Shown here piece by piece: positions 1 to 11,029 of a DNA stretch of 64,000 nucleotides. Position 1 is the stretch's first letter, and each line of letters opens with the position of its first letter. Made by a program: the position numbers and the translations under genes. This DNA is from Ichthyophis bannanicus (taxonomy: Eukaryota; Chordata; Amphibia; Gymnophiona; Ichthyophiidae), in contig CM066041.1 of the NCBI GenBank assembly GCA_033557465.1, positions 158,137,532 through 158,201,531 on the forward strand. Direction: 5' to 3'. Under the pieces are notes generated by a model. The model saw nothing but the letters and a program-made list of their open reading frames with translations, was not told the origin of the DNA and made no database searches.

Positions 1-794
1 ATGCATAATATTGCTGGTGACATTCCTTTTCAACATAATTTTTGCTTATAATTGTACCGCTCCTTTTATCGCCTTAGAAGTCTGTTCCTTTTTTAATACA
101 TGATTTCTGTGTGTACCAGATTTATTTATTTGTTCCTTTTATGTATAGAATCTATGTGCATCAGCTTTTTTGTATCTATTTTAAATTTTTGTAGCAATGG
201 GTCACGTAATGACCTATCCGGTTGCTGTGCTATGTATTTTAACTGGAGTTCAAAATCCCCTTTTTTTAGTTATATTGTTTACTGACTCACTCCTGCCATT
301 CCTAGTGATGATATTTCTTGCATTGCTCGTTGTCATATTCAGTTGTACATTTTATGTCTACTCCTGCCTCCTCTCTCTCTTTCCTTCCCCACCCCCTTTT
401 CATCCACCTTTTTGATCATTCTATTTATTTATTCATATGTACATTGATGCCACATGTTCTTATATTATGTTTTTAATCAGATTATTTATGTTTTTTTAGT
501 GTATATGCTTACCTAGATATCCTTATAACAGCATGAAGTAAGACTGTTCTCACTTCCTACAACAGAGGTTGGTATTTATGTGCAATTATTTATAAGCATC
601 TACACATTCACATGTTTTTATATTTGTCTGTGGTCCTGAGTATATTAATTTTATCTTGTTTACATTTTTATCACAAATTTTTCTACTGTTCTGTGATTCT
701 ATTTTAATTGTATTGTACTTATTTAATGGTTTGTTTGTCTGTTCTTTTATACTTTTAATATTGGTATATTTATGTTTTTAGTTTTTGCCTGGCT
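1..794. other. AT-rich non-coding stretch, no gene seen
   Basis: Low-complexity AT-rich DNA with a short CT-rich patch near 365-410. No recognisable protein, splice pattern or repeat ends before about 780. Its right end runs into a hammerhead-like motif and a poly(A) signal, so at least the last few hundred bases may be the 3' portion of a retroelement; this is inference. Confidence 0.4.
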
Positions 795-795
795 A

Positions 796-835
796 GCCCC
801 TGACGAAGGGTGACAAAACATGACCTGTGTCGGGC
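796..835 (+). ncRNA. degenerate type I hammerhead ribozyme-like motif
   Basis: Seen: a GCCC strand at 796-799, the core CTGACGA at 800-806, CAAAAC in the place where GAAAC is expected (814-819), GTC at 829-831, and GGGC at 832-835 able to pair with the first strand. The order stem I, CUGANGA, stem II, GAAAC, stem III, GUC, stem I is that of type I hammerheads known from Penelope-like elements and retrozymes. The first base of GAAAC is changed, so cleavage is doubtful. An AATAAA lies at 848-853. The link to a Penelope-like element is inference; no Penelope protein was found. Confidence 0.35.
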
Positions 836-884
836 GGTCAAGGGCTCAATAAAGGACTCTGTCTTTCCATTTATCACGCTTTGG

Positions 885-2322
885 ACTGGTTTTCTTTGCT
901 TTGCGTGATTTGTTGCTTCTGGAACCTCTGAGGCCATGCCTCCCTTTATGAGCCAGTTGTCCAAGCAGGAGAAGACAAAGACCCCTTGGAGGCAGAGGAA
1001 GGCGGCCACGACTGCCAGGCATTTTGTGAAGACTCTTGGGGCTAAGGCCAAGCCAAAGGGGAGCACTCTGTATTGAAAAAGGTCTCACCCCACTACAAAT
1101 TGCAGGTACTGCCTGTGGTTGGGTTGAATGAGGATGTGTGTGTAAGCATCCTTGAGGTATAAGGAGCATAGCCAATCTGCCTGCTGGAGGTATGGCAGTA
1201 ATGTTCCAAGGCATAGCATCCTGAATGTCCCTCACCAGGAATTTGTTGAAGTTGCTAAAAAGGCTAAAAAGGTTAGGGCTCTTTAACCTGGAAAAGAGAC
1301 GGCTGAGGGGAGATATGATAGAAGTCTATAAATTAATGAACGGAGTGGAACGGGTAAACGTAGATCGATTGTTTACGTTATCAGAATATAGAAAGACTAG
1401 GGGACATGCAATGAAGCTACAGGGTAAACTATTTAAGACTAATAAAAGAAAATATTTTTTCACTCAACGTGTAATCAAACTCTGGAATTTGTTACCGGAG
1501 GATGTAGTAAAGGCTGTTAGTGTAGCTGGGTTTAAAAAAGGTTTGGACAAGTTCCTGGAGGAAAGGTCCATAAACCATTATTAAGAAGGGACCCAGGATA
1601 TCAATGCTTGACCCAGTACAAGCAATGTGGAACCTGTGTCTTTTGGGGAAACTGCTACGTACGTATGACCTAGATTGGCCACTGTTGAAAACAGGATACT
1701 GGGCTTGGTGGACCTTGGTCTGACCCACTACGGCATATCTTATGTTCTTATTGCGCAGGTCGAGGATGGGCCTTTGGCCCCCTGTCCTTTTTGGCATGAA
1801 GAAGTACCTGAAGTAGAACCCCTGACCCTTGAGATGGTGGGGCACCGGTTCCACCGCGTTGTCCTCAAGAAGACCTGCCAACTCCTTCATAGAAGGTCCT
1901 GGTGGAGGGGAGACCTGAGGGGCTCTCCCGGGAAATAAGGGGGAGATGTCTGAGTCAGGCGGAGGAGGTAACCCTCCCTGACTACCCTTAGTGCCCAGGA
2001 GTCGGTGGTGATGGTCAACCACCTCTGGGCATAGAGGGTCAGATGTCCCCCTGTGGGCTGCTGATCTCCTTGGTGTTGATAGGCTATGCTCAAGGAGCCA
2101 GAAACTCCCCCCTCACTGGGCCGGAGCTGGTGCCTGGGGTTTTGGAGCCTTCTACTTACAAAGGCCAAGCACATGTCCCTTGGCCTGCTGACCCTGTTGG
2201 GGACCTGGGGAGGCCTGAAAAGGTGGGTAGTTTCTGTAAGCAACCCCCTTCCTCAGGTAAAAGGACTTTTTACCCGAGCCCCTCTATCGATGAGGAGCAG
2301 CGGTCTTTTTGGAGAGCCTGGT
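885..2322 (-). pseudogene. DIRS-A reverse transcriptase, disrupted
   Basis: The N-terminal RT portion (about 1755-2022) reads LLEDNAVEPVPHH, then YFFMPKRTGGQRPILDLR, typical of the DIRS RT entry region. The protein continues past the CR1 insertion at 1255 with LPFGLALAPRVFTKC and VAAFLCLQG, ending near a CLDNWLI active-site box. Several frame changes are needed between the RT blocks. The catalytic pair is Asp-Asn rather than Asp-Asp. The frame is cut by the CR1 insertion and lost at about 885. It can only be a fossil. Confidence 0.85.
1256..1750 (+). mobile_element. CR1-1, 5'-truncated CR1 LINE
   Basis: Encodes the C-terminal end of CR1 ORF2 (to 1584: [20 protein letters not shown], then [18 protein letters not shown]) and the family's 3' UTR, ending in a TTATGTTCTTA-type tail. 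It sits inside the DIRS-A RT and is flanked by the 4-base repeat TTGC at 1252-1255 and 1751-1754. Removing it rejoins the DIRS RT codons for DLR and NKFLVRD in frame, so both edges are exact. Same subfamily as CR1-2 and CR1-3. Confidence 0.93.
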
Positions 2323-2331
2323 CCTTGTCAT

Positions 2332-2617
2332 TTATTTATTTATTTATTTATTTAGCTGTATTTATATCCCGCTTTTCACCGGGTCAAAGCAGTCAATTGG
2401 GGGATACATTTAACACGAGGGGATATGAGACACACACACTAATACATACAGGGAACATGGGCATTGGAGGGTTAAGTGGCTTGCCCAAGACCACAAGGAG
2501 TGCCTATAGGACTAGAAATCCCAATCCCTCCGGCCTGAGATTGCTGTCCCCAGGTGGGACTTGAACCCCCGACCCTCCGGCCTGAAGTACCTTGTCCTAA
2601 CCACTAGACCACGCCTC
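2332..2617 (-). mobile_element. tRNA-derived CORE-type SINE
   Basis: On the minus strand the copy begins with a tRNA-like head: an A box, TGGTCTAGTGG, and a B box, GGTTCAAGTCC, most like tRNA-Glu/Asp. The body holds GGTCTTGGGCAAGCCACTTA, very close to the MIR/CORE-SINE core. It ends in an L2-like GCGGGATATAAAT tail with TAAA repeats. A 9-base target duplication, CCTTGTCAT, is perfect at 2323-2331 and 2618-2626. Full-length. A truncated relative lies at 42682-42956. Confidence 0.93.
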
Positions 2618-2626
2618 CCTTGTCAT

Positions 2627-4360
2627 GAACTCCGTTTCCAGCTCGGCAGTCTTGTCGGTCATGGGTTTGCCACAGAGATTCTCTCCTTGGCAGGGGACAT
2701 CAGCCAATTTGTCCTGAACCTACTGCTCGAGGTCAGACGATTGTAGCCAAGCTTGGCGGTGTGCACCAATGCCCACTGCCGCTACTCAAGCCACCAACTC
2801 GAACCAGTCATAGGCCGCTCGAGACATGAACTTGGAGCATTCACGGATTGCCTTGGCCAGGTTCTTGAACCGCTCCAAGGGTTCCTCAGAGAGACCAGCT
2901 GAGAACCTGGTGAGTTCCTTTGCCAGGTCTGTCAGGTACATGCCCATATACAGCTGGTAGGCTTGGATATGGCCGATGAGCATTGAGCCCTGGTAGCACT
3001 TTCTGCCGAGGGCATCCAGGTTATGGGCCTCCCTGCCGGGGGTTACCAAGGAGTGAGTGCATCTTCTGGCTTTTCAGCCGATGCATGGCCGACTCCACTA
3101 CCATGGATTATGCGGCAGCTGTGACTTTTGGAAGCTCAGGATCCGGTGGACTCAGTACATCGATTCAAGCCTTTTTCCTCACCACTGAAGCCGGTGTCTC
3201 CCACATCTGGAGCATCAGCCGTTCCAGGATGGGAGGAATGGGCACTGTGAACAATTCCCTCGGAGGAGTCTAGTATTGGAGGATTTCCAACTAATCCACC
3301 CGAGGGTCCTCCTCTGACACGGTAGAGAACACCAGGGCCTTTGACATATCCTTGACAAAATCAAGGAAGCGCATATCCTCGGGCGAGGACCACCGTCGAG
3401 GCTCCAAGATGGGAGAGTCAGATGGGACGTCATGGTGGCAACGGGGTATCGGGGTACTCCTCGTCCTCCATCTCCCACTCTTGAGTAGTCCGTCTAGAAC
3501 TCGTAGGAAGGCTGCTCCGCAGGCCTAAGGGCACCTAATGCCCTGCGACCGGCTACTCAGCATACTTGCCTGGGATGACTGCAGTCCCTTTGAGTGGGAC
3601 TCGGATCAAGACCTCGGCCAAGGGTCCGCTCGGCATCAGGGAATGCCTTGGACGTCGAGGGCCCGGTGGCCGGGGCGGATGAACCAGTCGTGCCAGACAA
3701 CAGCGCCTGTTGCTGGTCCATGAAGGCAGATAAACTACAGTCCAGGGCCGCCATTCTGGACTCCAGACCAGAAGGCTCCGCAGCCTTTGGCGTGGGCACC
3801 GAAGGACTCGAGCCCGACGCCGGCTCCCCCAAAGGGGAATCCTCGACGAGGATGATGTCTGGGGACATAGGCTGGTCCGTGGTCGGATCCTTCTGGGGGA
3901 CCTTTTCAGGCTGCTCCCTCTCCAAAGCCTTGGACAAACGTCTCGGACTGTGGGACCGAGGGGAATCCAGCACGTCGGAACCGTCCAAGGACGCCGCCTT
4001 TGAGGGCTTCTTCCTGGGTTCCCTCGAGGGAGGCCCCCTTTCTGAGGACCCACGACAGGGCTTGGGTTCGGGAGGTTCTGCCCGAGACATTGGGATCTCA
4101 GATGAGGCCCTGACTTTCAAAGGCACCAGGGACTCAGGGAAAAATTTATCGTGCTGCTGCTGGCGGTTCTTGAGGGCCTTACTGGACATCCTTTTACAGA
4201 GACCGCAGGCTGCCGGGTCATGGTCTGGCACAAGGCAGCGGAGACAGCAGTTGTGTGCGTCGGTCAAAGACATAATTTTAGAGCACCGATCACACTTCTT
4301 AAAGCCACTGGTAACTATGGGGGAAAAAAGTACCCCTGCGAGGTCTATGACTCTATGACT
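2627..4360 (-). pseudogene. DIRS-A ORF1 (Gag-like)
   Basis: The N-terminal part (about 4360-3557) has a Cys/His cluster: CDRCSK, then CCLRCLVPDHDPAACGLC, matching the finger at the same place in DIRS-D and DIRS-F ORF1. A long Ser/Pro/charged linker follows. The C-terminal part (3049-2786) has the capsid-like block with REAHNLDALGRKCYQGSML and LAKAIRECSKFMSRAAYDWF, also present in DIRS-F. The ORF is broken by frameshifts between about 3560 and 3050. The start is unclear: the frame is open upstream of the finger and I see no clear initiator Met. Confidence 0.8.
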
Positions 4361-4594
4361 CTCCGGGCTGCCAACTGGGAGAAAAAAAGGCGTGACGACA
4401 CCAGGGAAAGAAAAAACAAAACACCTACAAAAACAGACTCAAACTCGATGCCAAGGCAACAAAGTCGGTGGCAGGAAGAGTACCGGTGCAATACTGGAGA
4501 TAAGTATGAAACTCGGAGAAAAAAATTCAACTTTTTCCAGGGACAAATCAGACAAACGTCTGAAGGGTTCCGCGGAAAAAAGGAAACTGAGAAA

Positions 4595-4748
4595 GATAGC
4601 ACCCTTGGGTGGGAAGGGGACCACGCATGCGTGGTGGCATCTCCCAAAGGCTTTCTTTGAAAGCTGCGGGGATGCTTCTGCGAGGACTCCATCAGTGCCG
4701 ACGTCACCCATATGTGACGGCTGCCTTCCTGCTTTTTTCCCCAGAGAA
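4595..4748 (-). repeat. right (5') terminal inverted repeat of DIRS-A
   Basis: Shares ordered blocks with the right end of DIRS-F (58370-58526): GCACCCTTGGG, GGACCACGCATGC, GTGGCATCTCCCA, CTTTGAAAGCTG and CACCCATATGTGA. The same blocks appear in reverse complement at the left end of DIRS-F. No left partner remains in DIRS-A. Confidence 0.8.
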
Positions 4749-4885
4749 GGTCTTTTTCTGCGGTTATGTTTATGTTTCTATGTAACTCTGTACAAACCTT
4801 TGGGTCGCTTAGCATTGACTTTGTATCAGGGACAGATACTGAAAATACAGTTAAAAAGGCAACAGGGGTCCAAAACCTTTAGGAG

Positions 4886-4996
4886 TAGTGTTCCAGGGCA
4901 GGTCCTGGACTGATCTAGAAGGATCTAAGGAAAGCAAATTAGCAGATATGGACATTTTTTCCTTCCTTATCTGCTAGATCACTCTAGATGAGTGGG
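4886..4996 (-). repeat. internal complementary region of DIRS-B
   Basis: The first part (about 4886-4945) has the form 'ctggactgatctag...ggaaagcaaattagcag', expected to be complementary to the lost left edge. The second part (about 4955-4996), with CTTCCTTAT and TAGATGAGTGGGATGT, is the reverse complement of the right edge near 12275-12345. The layout is the same as in DIRS-C, where both edges are present. Confidence 0.65.
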
Positions 4997-5400
4997 ATGT
5001 ATCCAAGAAGTCAGGACTCGAAGGTGGGAGGAACGTAACACTCTGGAAAGAGCTGTCCTTCCAAAGTTTCTATCAGCTTCAGCACCCACATGCAACCTAT
5101 AGTGCTTCACAAAGGTGCTCAGAGATGACCAGGTCAACGCCTTACAGATATACTCCAGAGACACCAAGGCAGACTCAGCCCAGGAGGAGCACCCACTCCC
5201 TCTGGTACACATTTTCTACAGAGTAGGTAGGCTAAACTAATAGCCTCCTTAATGCAACAGGTAAACAAGGACTTCACTGTTGCCTGTCCTTTCCTTGAAC
5301 CACTAAATGGGACAAAAAAGGTCCAACTGATGGAAGGAACTAGTAAGCTCCACACACTTCGCTTCTGCCCTCATGTCCAACAGATGCATCAATTGGTCTG
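4979..5400 (-). pseudogene. DIRS-B tyrosine recombinase, C-terminal remnant
   Basis: Reads SLFTCCIKEAISLAYLLCRK and, in another frame, LTWSSLSTFVKHYRLHVGAE. The latter aligns with the C-terminal box of DIRS tyrosine recombinases that carries the catalytic tyrosine (here in KHYRL), as also seen in DIRS-E and DIRS-F. The HxxR box is no longer readable. The remainder of the domain is cut off by the L2 insertion. Confidence 0.7.
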
Positions 5401-5666
5401 GCTAGTCTTCTAAGAAAGCAGGCAGGATCACAGACTGATTAGGATGAAAGGAAGACAAAGCACCTTAGAGAGAAAGGTCAATACCATCCTTAGAGAGACA
5501 AGACCTATAGCTCCACCTGGCAGATATATCACTCTTCAGGTCAAATTCCTGACAGAGGCCATTTGAAGAGATTTCAAAGGGGAGACCTTTCAGTGCATTC
5601 AACAACAGTACAATCAAATATATGGGTGGATAGATCTACTTCACCCCCTTGAGGAAGTAGGACACA

Positions 5667-7802
5667 TCTTTATCTTTTATCTTTATTAAAATACTTGATA
5701 TACTGCCCAGGCCGAAGCATCAGGGCGGTGTACAATCATAAAATTAACGACTGCTAATAAAAAGAAAGAAAGGAACGCCATAAAATAATAGGACAGAGGA
5801 AGAGATAGTAAACCATAAAATAATAGGACAGAGGGAGAGATAGTAAAACAGATAGCAGACAGCCAAGATGCAGGAAGGGTAAAAGGCGACAAAGGAAGGA
5901 GGAGGGGAGGGACAAAGGAAAAAGTGGAAGGGGAGGCGCAACTAGGGAGAGGAAACACCATCAACGGGGGGGGGGGGGGGGCAGATCAAAAGCCTGACAG
6001 AAAAAGTGTGTCTTAAGGAGGGCCTTGAAACAGGTATAGGATGATTCAGTGCGAAGTGGGAGGGGAAGAGAGTTCCAGAGGGCAGGGGCTAAGAAAAAGA
6101 AAGCAGAGTGACGAGTAGATTCAAGGTGAGCCTGAGTAGGTGACGGAAGAAAAAGACGATCACTGTGAGACGAACGAAGGAAACAGGGAGAGGGCTGGAG
6201 GCGAATGATGTCAGCTAGGTACTGGGGGGGTATCAGAGTGAAGAGCTTTGTCAGCAAGGATAAGCAACTTGAACATGAACCGGAACTTAACGGGGAGCCA
6301 GTGTAAAGATAAGAGACATGGTGACACATGAGCATGAATGGAAGATGAAGTAACAAGACGGGCAGCAGCATTTTGGACAAGTTGGAGACAGCGAAGTTGG
6401 TAGGAGGGAAGACCAGCATAGATAACATTACAATAGTCAAGACGAGAAATAACCAGAGACAGGACGAGAGTGACAACAGAGGATGAAGGGAGAATGGAAC
6501 GAACAGCCTTGATACGGCGTAGGTGAAAGAAGGAGGAACGTACAACAGAAGAGATATGATCGTGAAAAGAAAGGGACGAGTCTAGGGTAACACCCAGGTA
6601 GCGAAGGGTTGGGGCAGAAGGAATGGGGTGAGGGCCCATGACAGGTAGAAGGGGGGGGGAGGGAGACCAAAGGTAATCCAAAGTGCAGAGGATTTTGCAG
6701 GGTTGGCATGCATAAAGTTAGTGTCAAACCAGGAGGCGATGGAAGACAGACAGAGGTTCAGGGGGCCCAGATCTGGGGAAGAGGGAGAAGTGTGGTGGAC
6801 CAAGAGGATGTCATCGGCATATATGTAAAAGGAAAGGGCGGATTGTTGGATTAACAGGGCCAGGGGGGCAAGAAAAGCATTGAAAAGCAAAGGAGCTAGA
6901 ATGGAACCCTGGGGAACACCACAGGTAGCGGGGGTGGGGGGGGGGGACGCCGAAGCGCCGGAGTGAACCGAAAAGGTATGACAGGAGAGGAAAGAGTGAA
7001 ACCACCGAAGAACGGTGCCACAGATGCCAAAGTCAGACAATCGAGACAAAAGGGTGCGGTGGTCGACTACATCAAACGCAGAAGACAGGTCTAAGGAAAC
7101 CACGAGAGAGATATCACCACGGTCGTGAGAACGGTGAAGCTCGGAAAGCAAGGCAGTGAGAATGGTTTCAGTACTATGACCGGTGCGGAATCCAGATTGG
7201 CAGGGGTGAAGGGCGTGAGTGGAATCGAGGTGAGAAGCCAGCTGGAGAAAGACAAGTTTTTCAAGAACTTTAGACAAGAAAGAAAGGTTGGAGACAGGGT
7301 GCCAATTGGCGGGGGAGGAGGGGTCAAGGGAAGGCTTTTTCAGGAGGGGACGAACGATAGCGTGCTTCCAACAGGAGGGGAATAGACCGGAAGAGAGACT
7401 AGAATTGAAAATAGAAAGAATAGAAGGCACAAGCGCAATATCAGGATTGAGCAACCAGGAAGAGGGCAATGGATCAAGGGGGCAGGTAGTATGATGAGCA
7501 GACGAGATAGCCTTAATAAGTTCAGAAGAAGAGATGGGAGAGAAAGAACACCAACTGTGTGGAAAGGTGTGGGAGGGAGACAACACAGACTGAGAGGAGG
7601 GAGAGACAGGGGAGAAGGGAGGGGGAGACAGAGGGGGCGGACAGGAGGAGAAAGAAGAGTGAAGGGAGAGAGTCTTGTTGGTGAAAAATGAGGCAAGAGT
7701 GGAGGGACTAGGGGGAGGATTGGAGGGGGCAGAAGGGATAGAAGAGATGGAGGAGATAGATTTGAGGACAAGAAAAAGAGGTCTGGCAGAGTTTGATGAT
7801 GT
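5667..7802 (-). mobile_element. L2-1, 5'-truncated L2 LINE
   Basis: Minus-strand L2 copy inserted in DIRS-B; the host sequence resumes at about 7803 by comparison with DIRS-E. It carries most of the RT and a short 3' UTR ending in an 'accgccctgatgc...gggcagtatatc' tail with AAAGATA repeats. Homopolymer G runs occur near 5967 and 6650. The 5' end, including any endonuclease, is missing. Confidence 0.88.
5961..7802 (-). pseudogene. L2-1 reverse transcriptase ORF
   Basis: The first frame (7802 down to about 6690) carries LDLSSAFDVVDH, GVPQGSILAPLLFN and the active-site box FYIYADDILL, the classic L2-clade RT signature. After a frameshift near 6680 the next frame continues LRYLGVTLDSSLSFHDHI and LQLVQNAAARLVT. 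After another shift near 6210 the C-terminus ends with ALWNSLPLPLRTE. The catalytic YADD is intact. There are two frame breaks. The start given as Met at 7859 would lie in DIRS sequence and is not a real start. Confidence 0.88.
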
Positions 7803-9060
7803 GGAAATGAGGTGGTACGCTGCTAAAGACTCCCTGAACACAACCCCAGTAGCATGCAAGCGCCACTACCTGAACCTTGAATGTGTCTAGAGCTAAACCC
7901 CTGGTCCAACCCAGACAGTAAGAAGGAAAAAACAGTGACTATGTCTACCTTCCAAGAATCCAGGGCCTAAGAGGACCACCACCTCTCGAAGACCCTCCTG
8001 ACCCTCACATAGACCAAGGATGTAGAGCCTTCTGGGCCTTAAGAAGTGTACCAACTACCGCTTCATATGTTTTCTTAGACAGCTTATACTTCAGGGGCCA
8101 GGACATAAGAGAGAAGGCCCTTTTCCTGAGATAGCAGTAGAGGGGACCTACCAATGGACTCAAGAGATCTGCATACCATAACCAATGTGGCCAGTCTGGC
8201 ACCACTAGAATGACCAAGCCAAAGTAAGACCAAATTTTGCACAGAAATTGGCTCACCAAAGGCCATGGGGGAAAGACATACAGAAGCCCCTTCTGGGACC
8301 ACTCCTGAAGAAGGGCATCCAAGCCCACTACCCACAGATCCTTCCTGTAGCTGAAAAGGTTGTTCACCTTAGCAATGCCCTGAATGTCCATCAGATTGAG
8401 CCCTGGCAGGCTCCATTTCCACACAATGAGGTTGAATGTGAAAAGGGGCATAGCAGCTTCCACTTGTCAGGATACATAGTGTTCTGACTTAGGAAGTCAG
8501 CCTGCATGTTATCAATACCCACTATGTGAGCCTCTGCATAACAGCAGAGCTCCGCCACCTCTGTGGCCACTGCAGCATTGTGAGTGCTGTTTTGCTTGTT
8601 GAGTTATGCCACTTCCATGGCATTGTCCTAGAACACTCTGACCACTTTGCCCTTCAGGAGGGACTGAGGCCTCTCTACAGTCAGGCAGATCACACTGACC
8701 TCCAGTCTGTTGATCTAATAGGAGGCTTCCTCAGGGAACCAGTGCCCCTGAACTAACCAACTCAGACAATGCACTCCCCAAGCCTAGCAGGATGGCATCC
8801 GTGGTGATATCATTCAATCTGGCACCTCCCTAGGCATCCCATCAGAAGATAAGTCTGTAACCATCAGGCCAATTTCCACTTGATCTTCTGGGAAGGAGAT
8901 GGATGCTATTTGAACAACTTGGAACAGCAAGTCAGAAAGTATCTTTGCAGGGGATGAATGTGTGCCCTGGCCCAAAAGTACCAGTTCCAGGGTTGACACC
9001 ATTGACCCCAGGAGTGACAGGAGATCCCAAGGCATTGGGAGTGGCCCTAAAGAAAAAACC
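7803..9060 (-). pseudogene. DIRS-B RNase H / linker remnant
   Basis: Minus-strand frames show LWVVGLDALLQEWSQKGLLY followed by VFPPWPLVSQFLCKI, the conserved block between RNase H and recombinase that also appears in DIRS-D (LLYAFPPLPLIVK), DIRS-E and DIRS-F. Heavily decayed. The order relative to RT and recombinase is as in intact DIRS elements. Confidence 0.7.
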
Positions 9061-9560
9061 CGAGCTGCATTTCGTCCAACCTTTCTGGCGTGAGAAACAC
9101 CCTGCCCAAGTGCTGGAGTATCAGGGTGCCTGCTTCAAGTCATGGGAGGGAACTAAGCTGCCCTTGGGGTAGCTGATCATCCATCCCAGCTTCTCTGACC
9201 ACAAGATCACCTGGGTAATGTCCGTCCTGGATTTTTCCATGGAGTTGGACCAAATCAGCCAGTAGATTCCTGACTTGTGCAGGAAGGCTGCTACCACCAT
9301 CATGACTTTCAAGAAAGTGTGAGGTGCAAGGGCCAGACCAAAAGGCAAGTCATGAAACTGAAAATGGTAGCCCAGGACACAGATTTGGAGGAACTACTGA
9401 TGTTGCTCCTGGATCAGAATATGTTAAGTATGCTTCAGAAAGGGGCATTTCTAGTCTCCATGGACTTAACAGATGCAATGACCAACCTGAGGGCATTTAT
9501 GTGGAAGTCAGGACATTCTTAGCTCAATATTGATTGCCTCCTTCAGGTCCAAAATGGATC
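9060..9560 (-). pseudogene. DIRS-B reverse transcriptase fragment
   Basis: The readable core is DLPFGLALAPHTFLKVMMVV followed by AAFLHKSGIYWL, equivalent to LPFGLALAPRVFTKC in DIRS-A. Sequence to about 9560 is consistent with upstream RT palm sequence, but only with frame changes. The Asp-Asp active-site box is degraded. 9560-9950 should be the rest of RT, but I see no clear motif there. Confidence 0.65.
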
Positions 9561-9950
9561 AGGAGGACCTGCCTTTTGAGGCTCTAAAAGTAAATGGAAT
9601 ACTGCCCTGACCTTGTTTTATGGTGAGTATGGACATGATAGCCTGCCACTACAGGAAGTGCTGAAGAGTTTCCTTGATTGCCACACTCTTAGTTAAGACA
9701 CTGCAAGGAGATGTTACAAAGGTGTCCTAAAGAGGGCTGCAAACTTTAGCGCATACCACTTTGCGAGGATCTCAAAGACCCATTGATCTGATGTGATGTA
9801 AAGTAAAATAGCCAGAGGCACCCTCCCAGACTGCCTGTCCCTCAGAAGAGACTCACTGGATCTCATTATGAGAGCTTACTAGCTTCCAAAGAGGTGCCCG
9901 CTGAGGCCCGAGATCACTAGGATCCTTGAAAGGACTGACCCTTCTAGGGT

Positions 9951-10848
9951 TTAGCCCCATAGCAGAATAGGCCATGCCCAAACTCTTTCTGGCCCTAAAC
10001 TGCCCCCACACTTCTCTCTGAGCCTTAGGTGAGGAACCTCTGGGCCTATCTTCCTGAAGTTTATGTGGGTGAGCCTCTTCAAGATCTTCACCAGCTTCTC
10101 CAGGTCCTCTCCAAAGAGCAACTTGCCCTTAAAGGGAGCCTGCTCAGCTGCAGCTTGGATGCAGTATTGGTAGACCAAGTCCAAAGTCAGAGCCAGAGCC
10201 ACCTTCAGACTACCACAGCTGTTACTATGGAATTAGAAGAGATCCTTATTAAATTGTTTAGAGCATCCACCCCAAATGATGTTCCAATCTTGCTACCTCC
10301 AAACTATTGGGCAATTTCTGGATCCAGCAAAAGAGTGCACTGGCCACCACACCTGCACAAAGTGCTGCCTGAGTACCCAAGGCCAAAGCTGTGAAAGCAT
10401 TCTTGAAGGGGGCTTCCACCCCTCTATCATGAGTCTCCTTCACTGTAGTGTGCTTTATCACCACTGTGACCAGGGCATCCACTTTAGGGATCCCAAAAAG
10501 CTGTTCCATCTCCCCTTTGGATAGAGGATACAGCCCCAGTTCCACCATCTCCCAATGAGAGAGCATGAGCATTTGTAAAGGCTCACAGAGGGGAAAATAA
10601 GCTGGGGGGGGGGGGGAATGCCACGATCCCTCTAGGACATAGGTCCACTTGTGAAACATCTGCCAGAGGGAACTGTAATGCAAAGAGCCATCATGGCATC
10701 CTGGATAAGGGTGGAAAGGTCTTCCCTGTGAAAAAGTCAGAGCCTCTCCCAGGAGAAATTCCTCTTCTTCCAGTGACTCGTCCATTAGAGAGAAAGAGAG
10801 AGAGGGTGAGAGGGTGAAAGAGAGAGCAAGAGGGTATCCTCTTCTCAC
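9951..10848 (-). pseudogene. DIRS-B ORF1 (Gag-like) remnant
   Basis: One frame gives GIPKVDALVTVVIKHTTVKE then EAPFKNAFTALALGTQAALC, resembling the VPKVDA..VT..TT block of vertebrate DIRS ORF1. A second frame (10202-9951) gives EQAPFKGKLLFGEDLEKLVK, a motif repeated in DIRS-E at about 48760. A G run near 10605 and frameshifts make it non-functional. Confidence 0.7.
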
Positions 10849-11029
10849 CAGCCTCCCCTAAGTCTTCCCCCAGAGGAGACAAGGCTGGGGGGCTCTGGGA
10901 AACAGACAAGCAAAAATGAAGGGTGGGATGCTTAACTCCCTTGCCACCAGAGGTGGATACACTAGAGTGCCCCAAATCCCCCATAGTAGATGGTCTGGGC
11001 CTCAGACCCACGCCATACAGCTACCTAAG

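Larger units (their letters stand above)
885..4748 (-). mobile_element. DIRS-A, 5'-intact, 3'-truncated DIRS retrotransposon
   Basis: A minus-strand DIRS-type element. From right to left it shows a terminal repeat (4595-4748), ORF1 with a Cys/His finger, and the N-terminal and central RT. It stops inside the RT at about 885, so RNase H, tyrosine recombinase, left terminal repeat and ICR are missing. A CR1 fragment (1256-1750) and a SINE (2332-2617) are inserted in it. The right terminal repeat closely resembles those of DIRS-D and DIRS-F. Confidence 0.85.

Noticed and set aside
3594..4358. 254-codon plus-strand frame
   Set aside because: Antisense of the DIRS-A ORF1, which has the recognisable Cys/His finger and matches two other copies in the window.
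7491..7890. Plus-strand Arg/Gly-rich frames around 7125-7890
   Set aside because: They are antisense to the Ser/Pro-rich N-terminal part of the L2-1 RT.
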